From: an uncultured Subdoligranulum sp. | GTDB lineage: Bacteria > Bacillota_A > Clostridia > Oscillospirales > Ruminococcaceae | DNA length: 8,702 nucleotides | Direction of reading: 5' to 3' | NCBI GenBank assembly: GCA_900772715.1 | Contig: CAAGRN010000225.1 | Span: 1 to 8,702 of the forward strand | Shown: positions 1 to 5,193 of the stretch, piece after piece | How positions within the stretch are numbered: position 1 is the stretch's first letter | Layout of the letters: every line of letters starts with the position of its first letter | Notes under the pieces: model-generated | What the model was told of the DNA's origin: nothing | What the model saw: only the letters and a program-made list of their open reading frames with translations | Databases searched by the model: none | Program-made: the position numbers and the translations under genes

Positions 1-168
1 CCTTATCAATCTCAACATCCTCAGGCATACTCTTTTGTACTTTCTCAATACATCCTCTTCTTTCTCATTCACAAAAAGATCCACCTTGTCCATTCTGATC
101 ACTGCATAGGACAGAACCAGCGGAGAATATTCCACGTCATTTCCACGAATGTTCAGTGTCCAGCAGAT
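1..168 (-). pseudogene. Internal fragment of an M24-family aminopeptidase P
   Basis: On the minus strand, reading from about 168 towards 1, the peptide contains CWTLNIRGNDVEYSPLVLSY followed by AVIRMDKVDLFVNE. I recognise this as the WLLNIRGNDV...LSYAVI region in the creatinase-like N-terminal part of clostridial Xaa-Pro aminopeptidases (aminopeptidase P). No start, metal-binding catalytic domain or stop is present; both ends are cut. The frame appears to shift near 50-65: past that point the original frame is rich in AGA, AGG and ATA codons, whereas another frame reads EKVQKSMPEDVEIDK, which looks like genuine coding sequence. The stretch is visibly AT-richer than the neighbouring nan genes and unrelated to them, so it is either joined by assembly error or brought in by rearrangement. 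Family assignment is from memory of the motif, without a search. Confidence 0.6.
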
Positions 169-616
169 GACCGCCCGTTAAGATGCCGCCGCCCACACCG
201 GTACCCAGCGTGACGCCGATAACGTCGGTATAGCCCTTGGCGGCACCCGCCCAGACCTCGCCGAGCAGCATACAGTTGGCATCGTTGGCAACGGTGACCG
301 GCAGGTTAAATTTGCGTTCCAGCGTGTCTTTTATGTCCACGCCGATCCAACCGGGGAAATTGCCGCAGGTTCCTGCAACAACGCCGCGGCGGCTGTCGAT
401 CTGCCCGGTGGCGGACACACCGATGCCCGCAAGCGCCGGGGCATCCTGCGCCAAAAAGTCGCGGATGGCAGCCTGCACGGTGTCCAGAATCGGCGTTTTG
501 TAGCCGTCAAAGCTGACACTGCGTTCGGCACGGCGCAGCACCGCGCCGGTGTCATCGACCAGACCCAGCTTGACCGCCGTGCCGCCGATGTCCACGCCCA
601 GATAGGTTTTACTCAT
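137..616 (-). CDS. nanK: ROK-family sugar kinase, likely N-acetylmannosamine kinase, C-terminally truncated
   Basis: Expected to phosphorylate N-acetylmannosamine with ATP to ManNAc-6-P, the step after NanA and before NanE. The N-terminal DIGGTAVKLGLVD phosphate-binding motif (residues 9-21), the NDAN motif with the probable catalytic base Asp112, and the second glycine-rich motif GTGVGGG (138-144) are all intact. ROK kinases are usually about 290-320 residues; this frame gives 159. Family similarity stops at about residue 152 (GGHLLD), before the ExGH and cysteine zinc-site region, and a short unrelated tail TEHSWK ends in a stop. The missing half is replaced by an aminopeptidase P fragment, so the stop at 137 is probably not the natural one. 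The ATG has an AGGTG ribosome binding site and lies 11 bases after the nanE stop, so it is co-transcribed. ManNAc specificity is inferred from the neighbours; ROK sequence alone does not fix the substrate. Confidence 0.8.
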   Translation of the reverse strand: MSKTYLGVDIGGTAVKLGLVDDTGAVLRRAERSVSFDGYKTPILDTVQAAIRDFLAQDAPALAGIGVSATGQIDSRRGVVAGTCGNFPGWIGVDIKDTLERKFNLPVTVANDANCMLLGEVWAGAAKGYTDVIGVTLGTGVGGGILTGGHLLDTEHSWK

Positions 617-627
617 AACGCACCTGC

Positions 628-1329
628 TTACTTATGGTTTTTGATAGCGGCCGTGTAACGCGCCGTGATCTCAGCCGGGCGGGTGATGGCACCGCCCACG
701 ACCAGCGCAAAGGCACCGGCATACAACGCCTGCACCGCCTGCTCCGGCGTGTGGATGTGACCCTCGGCAATGATTTTTGCCGGGCATTCGCGCGCCAGTT
801 GGGCAATAAAGCCAAAGTCCACATCGTCAATGCCTTTGGTTTCGGGGGTGTAGCCGCGCATCGTTGTGCCGATGAAATCCGCACCGGCAGCGGCGCACGC
901 CATGGCGTTTTCGAGGTTATCGCAGTCCGCCATAATGAGCTGGTCGGGGTATTTTTCTTTGATGGAGCGGATAAAATCAGCGCTGGTCTGCCCGTCGGGA
1001 CGCAGTGCGCCGGTACCCTGCACCGCCAGAATATCCACGCCGCAGGCAACCAGTTCGTCCACCTCCTGCATTGTGACGGTGATGTACATCGGCGTGCCGG
1101 GGTAGTCCTTTTTGATAATGCCGATGACAGGCAGGTCAACGACTGCCTTGATCTGGGTGATGTCGCGCACGGTGTTGGCGCGGATACCCACCGCGCCGGA
1201 CTGGGCGGCGGCCTTTGCCATCAGCGGCATAATGCCGCCCTCCTTGGTGTACAGCGGCTCGTGCTCCAGCGCTTGGCAGGAAACGATCAGACCGCCTTGA
1301 ATTTTATTGAAAATTTCTTCGTGCGTCAT
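628..1329 (-). CDS. nanE: N-acetylmannosamine-6-phosphate 2-epimerase
   Basis: Converts ManNAc-6-P to GlcNAc-6-P, feeding sialic-acid carbon into amino-sugar catabolism (NagA/NagB, not in this window). The protein is a TIM-barrel enzyme of the NanE family, with GGLIVSCQAL and EPLY near the N-terminus, GIIKKDY (probable catalytic Lys73), ADCDNLENA, IGTTMRGYT, AEGHIHTP (probable catalytic Glu189) and GGAITRP at the phosphate-binding end. The length of 233 residues is normal. I chose the ATG at 1327-1329 over the in-frame ATG at 1348-1350. The later one follows AAGGAG with nine bases of spacing, gives the usual NanE N-terminus, and avoids starting against the T-run of a hairpin at 1354-1387. It sits between yhcH and the kinase gene, whose start is 11 bases past its stop. 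The assignment is strong from motifs and context together. Confidence 0.93.
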   Translation of the reverse strand: MTHEEIFNKIQGGLIVSCQALEHEPLYTKEGGIMPLMAKAAAQSGAVGIRANTVRDITQIKAVVDLPVIGIIKKDYPGTPMYITVTMQEVDELVACGVDILAVQGTGALRPDGQTSADFIRSIKEKYPDQLIMADCDNLENAMACAAAGADFIGTTMRGYTPETKGIDDVDFGFIAQLARECPAKIIAEGHIHTPEQAVQALYAGAFALVVGGAITRPAEITARYTAAIKNHK

Positions 1330-1353
1330 AGCAAGCAGCTCCTTTTTCATACC

Positions 1354-1387
1354 AAAAAGCTTCCCCCGAGTTGGGGGAAGGCTTTTT
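1354..1387 (-). terminator. Terminator-like hairpin between yhcH and nanE
   Basis: Arms AAAAAGC-TTCCCCC (1354-1367) and GGGGGAA-G-GCTTTTT (1373-1387) pair over 14 base pairs with one bulged G at 1380 and a five-base loop. Read on the minus strand the GC-rich stem ends in GCTTTTT, giving the shape of an intrinsic terminator, and the structure is near-symmetric so it could act in both directions. It begins two bases after the yhcH stop and lies 24 bases before the chosen nanE start. Because nanE and the kinase continue the same pathway, partial termination or RNA-end protection is more plausible than complete termination. Its core resembles the palindromes at 2904-2923 and 3146-3161, so it may be repeat-derived. 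Confidence 0.6.
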
Positions 1388-1389
1388 GT

Positions 1390-1839
1390 TTACCTCATTA
1401 AAATCTTGACCACGGCCTTGCGCAGGTGGTCGCAGCCGGGGGTCTTGCAGCTGGGCTTGTGCAGCTCGCCGGGGAAAAAGATGGCAAATCTGCCCTGCCC
1501 CAGCTCCCCGCCGGCGTGTTCTGCGCCGGACTTAAAGCCGACATCGCCTTCCGCGTTGAAGGCTCCCTCGTCCTTGCCGTCGGACGCCCAGCCCCAATGC
1601 TCGCTGCCGCAAAGGTCGATCTGCAAATCGGCGTAGCGGCGGTGATACTCAAAGGTTGCGCCCTCGGCATCGCGCAGGTCGGCGTCCATCACATTGACAA
1701 AGACCTTGTCCCCGTCGATGATGATGCGCCCATTTTCCAGTGCGTCCAGCGTGTGGCTGTTCAGCCAGTCGATCGCCGTGTCCAGGTTAGGGTGCAGCCC
1801 CTTGTAGCGGGCGATATAATCAAACGAATCGACAACCAT
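1390..1839 (-). CDS. yhcH: YhcH/YjgK/YiaL family protein (NanQ-type sialic acid anomerase)
   Basis: A 149-residue cupin-like protein of the YhcH/YjgK/YiaL (DUF386) family, which recurs in sialic acid gene clusters. The E. coli member (NanQ) accelerates interconversion of alpha and beta sialic acid anomers, so that the sugar released or imported can be used by the lyase. Visible family marks are GRIIIDGDKVFVNV (37-50), FEYHRRYADLQIDL with Glu64, His66 and Asp71 as likely metal or active-site residues, a CGSE turn, and FAIFFPGELHKPS with His127 (118-130). Length is typical for the family. The ATG follows AGAGGTG with four bases of spacing, 12 bases after the nanA stop, so the two are tightly coupled. 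The sugar acted on is inferred from the neighbours; other members act near other sugar pathways. Confidence 0.88.
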   Translation of the reverse strand: MVVDSFDYIARYKGLHPNLDTAIDWLNSHTLDALENGRIIIDGDKVFVNVMDADLRDAEGATFEYHRRYADLQIDLCGSEHWGWASDGKDEGAFNAEGDVGFKSGAEHAGGELGQGRFAIFFPGELHKPSCKTPGCDHLRKAVVKILMR

Positions 1840-1851
1840 GCCGCACCTCTT

Positions 1852-2781
1852 TTACAGCTCTGCGACAGCGGCTTCGATCAGGCGCTGCGCCTCGGCAACG
1901 ACAGCCTCGTCCTCAGGGGCAAGGTTGGGCAGCGGGGCGCGCACGCCGCCCAGCTCCAGCCCGTACATACGGCGCAGGATCTCCTTTTGCACGGCATACA
2001 GGTTGCCGTGGGCTTCGCACATTTTGTAAATGATGCGGTCCGCCTTGTACTGGATGGCGCGGGCTGCGGGCAGGTCACCTTTTTCGATCAGCTCGTTCAT
2101 ACGGATAAACAGCTCGGGCATAACGGCGTAGGTGCCGCCGATGCCGCCGTCAGCGCCCATAGCGCGTCCGGAAACAAACTGCTCGTCGGGACCGTTAAAG
2201 ACGGCAAAACCATCCTCGCCGCGGGCGGCAATGCCGGCATCCTTGAACAGCTGGATGTCCTGTGTGGGCATCGAGGAGTTCTTGACGGCGACCACGTTGG
2301 GGTTTTTGAGCATCTCCTGCAGCAGGGGCATCGTCAGGGCGGTGCCCGCCAGCTGCGGGATGTTATAGATGATGAACTCGGTGTTGGGAGCGGCGGCGCT
2401 CATCGCGTTCCAGTAGTCGGCGATGGCGTAGTTGGGCAGGTGGAAGTAAATCGGCGGGATGGCGGCAATGGCGTCAACGCCGCATTTTTCGGCGTGGGCA
2501 GCCAGCTCGACGGAGTCGGCGGTGTTGTTGCAGGCAACGTGGGCGATGACGGTGATTTTGCCCTTGGCCTCGCTCATAACGGCTTCCAGCACGGCTTTGC
2601 GCTCATCGGGATGCTGGTAGATGCACTCGCCGGAGGAACCGCCGACGTACACGCCCTTGACGCCCTTGGCGATCAGGTGGCGGGTCAGCGCCTTAACGCC
2701 CTCGATGGAGATGGAGCCGTCCGGTGCATAGCAGGCATAAAATGCGGGGATAATGCCGCGGTACTTGGTAATGTCTTTCAT
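1852..2781 (-). CDS. nanA: N-acetylneuraminate lyase
   Basis: Cleaves N-acetylneuraminate into N-acetylmannosamine and pyruvate through a Schiff base; cytoplasmic class I aldolase of the DapA/NanA superfamily. The 309-residue length is normal. GGSSGE (47-52) forms the carboxylate-binding loop, PPIYFHLP (109-116) is the usual motif before the active site, IIYNIP carries catalytic Tyr139, and VVAVKNSS carries Schiff-base Lys167. These are offset by two from E. coli Tyr137 and Lys165. FNGPDEQF and the glycine-rich ADGGIGGTY stretch follow. The start is the ATG at 2779-2781, with an AGGAAG site ten bases upstream; an in-frame TTG six bases earlier would be only four bases from that site. Context (YhcH, NanE, ROK kinase) separates it from DapA or KDG-aldolase relatives. 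It is separated from the transporter genes by a 393-base repeat-filled gap and may have some expression of its own. Confidence 0.93.
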   Translation of the reverse strand: MKDITKYRGIIPAFYACYAPDGSISIEGVKALTRHLIAKGVKGVYVGGSSGECIYQHPDERKAVLEAVMSEAKGKITVIAHVACNNTADSVELAAHAEKCGVDAIAAIPPIYFHLPNYAIADYWNAMSAAAPNTEFIIYNIPQLAGTALTMPLLQEMLKNPNVVAVKNSSMPTQDIQLFKDAGIAARGEDGFAVFNGPDEQFVSGRAMGADGGIGGTYAVMPELFIRMNELIEKGDLPAARAIQYKADRIIYKMCEAHGNLYAVQKEILRRMYGLELGGVRAPLPNLAPEDEAVVAEAQRLIEAAVAEL

Positions 2782-2802
2782 AAACAAAACACTTCCTGTT
2801 CA

Positions 2803-2832
2803 TAAATAGCTGGTGTTACGTTGAATTTTGAA
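2803..2832 (-). promoter_or_regulatory. Weak candidate promoter for nanA
   Basis: On the minus strand TTCAAA (2827-2832) and TATTTA (2803-2808) are 18 bases apart and would start transcription just upstream of the nanA ribosome binding site. Each box matches the sigma-A consensus only partly. It is listed because the long gap after the permease gene, full of hairpins, makes a secondary promoter plausible. Confidence 0.2.
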
Positions 2833-2887
2833 GGAGAAGGGATAGATGCAGATATGTGGGATGCGGGGGGTGGTTTTCCCCTCATCA

Positions 2888-2923
2888 GTCGGCTGCGCCG
2901 ACAGCTTCCCCCACGGGGGAAGC
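2888..2923. repeat. Twin-hairpin intergenic palindromic repeat
   Basis: Two adjacent hairpins: GTCGGC-TGC-GCCGAC (2888-2902), then GCTTCCCCC (2904-2912) facing GGGGGAAGC (2915-2923) across two bases. The preceding CCCCTCATCA fits the layout of a small repeat I recall as very common between genes in gut Clostridia (a CAGTCGGC...GCCGACAGCTTCCCCC-type unit). Without an adjacent T-run on either strand it is not a classical terminator. It may be a REP/MITE-like element, or may stabilise the 3' end of the permease mRNA. Confidence 0.7.
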
Positions 2924-2972
2924 CCAAACTGTCGATAAACTTAATGGGAATATTGCGAGCTTTCGGTAGGTT

Positions 2973-3107
2973 TGTAGGGAACGGTCTCGACCGTTCCGTG
3001 CAGCTTAGCCGATAGTACGATATATCGGGAAATAGCGCGCCGTTCGGCGCGATTAAATGCGCTGCGCGCAGCCAGCGGTACGGCGCGGTCAAGACACGCG
3101 CCCTACA
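2973..3107. mobile_element. MITE-like element with TGTAGGG terminal inverted repeats
   Basis: A 135-base non-coding block bounded by TGTAGGG (2973-2979) and its reverse complement CCCTACA (3101-3107). Each end carries a hairpin: GGAACGGTC/GACCGTTCC at 2978-2997 on the left and GGCGCG/CGCGCC at 3082-3102 on the right. Inside are perfect palindromes CGATATATCG (3018-3027), CGCGCCG-TT-CGGCGCG (3036-3051) and GCTGCGCGCAGC (3061-3072). It has no coding potential and no clear target-site duplication. The TGTAGGG...CCCTACA layout resembles a widespread small intergenic repeat of Firmicutes that I recall; mobility would need a transposase supplied elsewhere. It lies inside the presumed nan operon, between the second permease gene and nanA. 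Confidence 0.6.
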
Positions 3108-3132
3108 TTACTACCCAAAAAAGGGCTTTTAG

Positions 3133-3169
3133 GTCAAGCCGTGTTTTCCCCCACGGGGGAAGCCTTGAC
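3133..3169. repeat. Palindrome with TTCCCCC/GGGGGAA core
   Basis: TTCCCCC (3146-3152) and GGGGGAA (3155-3161) pair across two bases, and an outer pair GTCAAG (3133-3138) and CTTGAC (3164-3169) can close a larger stem-loop. The core is shared with 2906-2921 and, with a different loop, 1361-1379. It starts about a dozen bases beyond the permease stop, where it could protect or end the transporter mRNA; no T-run follows on the minus strand. Confidence 0.55.
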
Positions 3170-3180
3170 AAATCGGATTT

Positions 3181-4149
3181 TTAGCCCTTAACAGCGCCCA
3201 TCGTGATGCCCTTGGTGAAGTATTTCTGGAACGCCAGGAACACGATGATGATCGGCACGGCTGCCAGTGCAGCGCCCGCCATGATCAGACCGTAGTCGGT
3301 GGAGTTTTCTGCCTGCAGCTTGGCAATGCCCAAGGAAATCGTCAGCTTGCTGGTGCTGGACAGCATGATCAACTGCATGAAGTAGTCGTTCCAGGAGTTG
3401 ATGAAGGTAAAAATCGCCAGCGCGCCGATGCCCGGCTTGATGATGGGCAGCGCAATGCGGGTAAAGGTCGTCAGCTCACTGGCGCCGTCAATGCGGGCGG
3501 CTTCCAGCATTTCGCCGGGGATGCCCTCACTGAACTGCTTCATCAGGAAGATACCGAACGGCCAGCCCACGATCGGGAAGATGACCGCCCAGATCGTGTT
3601 GTACAGCTGCAGGCTGCTCATCTCGCGCAGCAGGGGGATCAGGATAACCTGCTTGGGCAGCGCCATGGCGCAGACGATCAGCGTAAACAGCACGCTGCGA
3701 CCGATAAAGCGCTTTTTCGCCAAGGCGTAGCCCGCCATCGCGGAGGTGACGCAGGTCAGAATCATCGAGGTAACCGCCATAAAGACGGTGTTGATCAGCC
3801 AGCGGATGGCGGCGGGTACCTGAGGACCGCTCCACCAGATAACGTCCTTGCCGTCGGCGCTGAAATGGCTGCTGAACGGCACGGCAAACTCCCACAGGGG
3901 TGCTTTTTGGCGGCTGAACAGCTTGGCATAGTTGGTGCCGACCCACTCGCTGGGGAACCATTCGGGCGTGGTGGCGTTGATGGACACCTGCGTTTTAAAC
4001 GAACCGGTGATGATCCAGTACAGCGGGAATGCGAAGGCGATTGCCAGCAGCACAATGACGATCGTGCTGAACACCATATAGGGGGAAATCTTCTTCTTTT
4101 TCTTTTTCGTCTGCTCGGCAGCAGGGGCAGCGTTTTTCGTTGCTTCCAT
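3181..4149 (-). CDS. Carbohydrate ABC transporter permease, MalG/MsmG type
   Basis: Inner-membrane subunit of a family-1 sugar importer, pairing with the permease at 4164-5084 and the binding protein at 5194-6543. The N-terminus is a lysine-rich cytoplasmic stretch (TKKKKKK at 14-20), followed by a first membrane segment at about 24-48 and the usual hydrophobic segments from about 117 onward. The ATPase-contacting EAA loop EAARIDGASELTTFTRIALP is at 216-235, and the C-terminus KGITMGAVKG is typical of MalG-like permeases. At 322 residues it is longer than the common ~275-280. The excess is an N-terminal extension plus roughly 35 residues (about 79-117) in the first extracytoplasmic loop. The ATG follows AGGAGG with nine bases of spacing and begins 14 bases after the upstream permease stop. 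The substrate is inferred to be sialic acid from the gene neighbourhood. Confidence 0.9.
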   Translation of the reverse strand: MEATKNAAPAAEQTKKKKKKISPYMVFSTIVIVLLAIAFAFPLYWIITGSFKTQVSINATTPEWFPSEWVGTNYAKLFSRQKAPLWEFAVPFSSHFSADGKDVIWWSGPQVPAAIRWLINTVFMAVTSMILTCVTSAMAGYALAKKRFIGRSVLFTLIVCAMALPKQVILIPLLREMSSLQLYNTIWAVIFPIVGWPFGIFLMKQFSEGIPGEMLEAARIDGASELTTFTRIALPIIKPGIGALAIFTFINSWNDYFMQLIMLSSTSKLTISLGIAKLQAENSTDYGLIMAGAALAAVPIIIVFLAFQKYFTKGITMGAVKG

Positions 4150-4163
4150 CTCGATTTCCCTCC

Positions 4164-5084
4164 TTATTCGTTAGATTGTGTGACCTTGAACTGCACAGCG
4201 GACAGCACAGCGATCATAATGGCGAGGATAACGCCCATCGCGTTGCCGTAGCCGTAGCGGTACAGCTTGAAGGCGGTGTAGTAGATGTAGTACATAATGG
4301 TGTCGGTGGAGTGCTTGGGACCGCCGGACGTCAACAGCTGGATCAGCGCGAAGCACTGGAAGGAGTTGATGGTGGTGATGACCAGAATGTACAGCGTGGT
4401 GGGCATAATTTGCGGCCACTTGATTTTCCAGAATGCCTGCAGCTTGGTGGCGCCGTCCACCTCGGCGGCCTCGACCAGGGACTGGTCCACGTTGCCCAGC
4501 GCCGAAACATACAGCACGATGGGCTGACCCACCGACGTGGTGAGCAAAATCAGAATAATGCAAGCCAGCGCATAGCGTTGGTCGCCCAGCCAGTTGATGT
4601 TCTGGTCCAGAACGCCCATGGACTTGCCCAGATAGTTGAAGATGCCGTAGTAGTTGTTGAACATCCACTTCCACACGACGGTTACGGCGACAGAGCCGGT
4701 AACGACGGGCAGATAGAAGATAACGCGGAACAGCGAGGTTGCCCACGAGGGCATATTGACGATGGCGGATGCCACCCACAGCGAGAAGATGCAGGTGATC
4801 GGCACCGAAACAACCACGATGATCAGCGTATTGCGCAAGGCGCCCAGAAAGACTGTATCCTGGAACAGCTCCACATAGTTGGCAAGACCGACAAAGACGT
4901 CGGCGCGGTTCATCGTCGAGTCAAAAAAGCTCGTGAACACGCACATAAACATAGGGTAGATAACGAAGCCGACGAAGAAGATCAGGCTGGGCAGCAGGAA
5001 CAGGTAACCGGCGATGGTTTCCTGCCGGACAAGCGCACGGCTCATCTTGGGTTCGCTCTTTTTGGCAGCAGCAGAAATTGCCAA
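4164..5084 (-). CDS. Carbohydrate ABC transporter permease, MalF/MsmF type, TTG start
   Basis: First permease of the importer. After a short basic N-terminus it has membrane segments at about 25-50, 82-110, 118-140, 172-195, 230-252 and 280-300. The EAA coupling loop EAAEVDGATKLQAFWKIKWP is at 205-224, where a shared MsmK-like ATPase would dock; no ATPase gene is in the window. I chose the TTG at 5082-5084, giving 306 residues. It follows AAAGGAG with eight bases of spacing, and the family-like sequence starts soon after (RQETIAGYLFLLPS). The upstream ATG at 5169-5171 would put 29 unusual residues across a terminator-like hairpin and has no good ribosome binding site. The ATG at 5043-5045 also lacks one. 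It is followed 14 bases later by the second permease gene. Confidence 0.88.
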   Translation of the reverse strand: MAISAAAKKSEPKMSRALVRQETIAGYLFLLPSLIFFVGFVIYPMFMCVFTSFFDSTMNRADVFVGLANYVELFQDTVFLGALRNTLIIVVVSVPITCIFSLWVASAIVNMPSWATSLFRVIFYLPVVTGSVAVTVVWKWMFNNYYGIFNYLGKSMGVLDQNINWLGDQRYALACIILILLTTSVGQPIVLYVSALGNVDQSLVEAAEVDGATKLQAFWKIKWPQIMPTTLYILVITTINSFQCFALIQLLTSGGPKHSTDTIMYYIYYTAFKLYRYGYGNAMGVILAIMIAVLSAVQFKVTQSNE

Positions 5085-5110
5085 GAGGATCGCTCCTTTC
5101 CGTTTTTCAT

Positions 5111-5157
5111 AAAAAGCGGCGTCCCACCGCTGCGTTTCTGTCAGAGGTCGGACGCCG
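5111..5157 (-). terminator. Terminator-like hairpin between binding-protein gene and first permease
   Basis: CGGCGTCC (5117-5124) and GGACGCCG (5150-5157) form a perfect eight-base-pair stem with a 25-base loop. On the minus strand the stem runs directly into CTTTTT (5111-5116). It lies 37 bases after the binding-protein stop and 27 bases before the permease TTG. Partial termination or 3'-end protection at this place is the usual way such operons make more binding protein than permease. The long loop makes it weaker than a textbook terminator. Confidence 0.55.
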
Positions 5158-5193
5158 TAGGTTGGCTGCAAATCCTATAATTTACAGTAGGGT

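Noticed and set aside
1426..2805. 459-codon plus-strand open frame opposite yhcH and nanA
   Set aside because: Val/Gly/His/Asp-rich shadow of GC-rich minus-strand genes that have clear family motifs; no ribosome binding site or recognisable domain.
2778..3092. 104-codon minus-strand frame upstream of nanA
   Set aside because: It runs through the palindromic repeats and MITE-like block, has no family resemblance, and is explained by repeat sequence.
3112..3130. CCC-A6-GGG followed by CTTTT as a terminator
   Set aside because: The stem is only three to four base pairs on either strand, too weak for an intrinsic terminator.
2888..3169. CRISPR-like array
   Set aside because: The repeats are palindromic and of unequal size and spacing, with no regular unique spacers and no cas genes.
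4140..5180. 346-codon plus-strand open frame opposite the first permease
   Set aside because: Antisense shadow: His/Gln/Asp-rich composition, no motif, and the opposite strand encodes an intact permease with an EAA loop.
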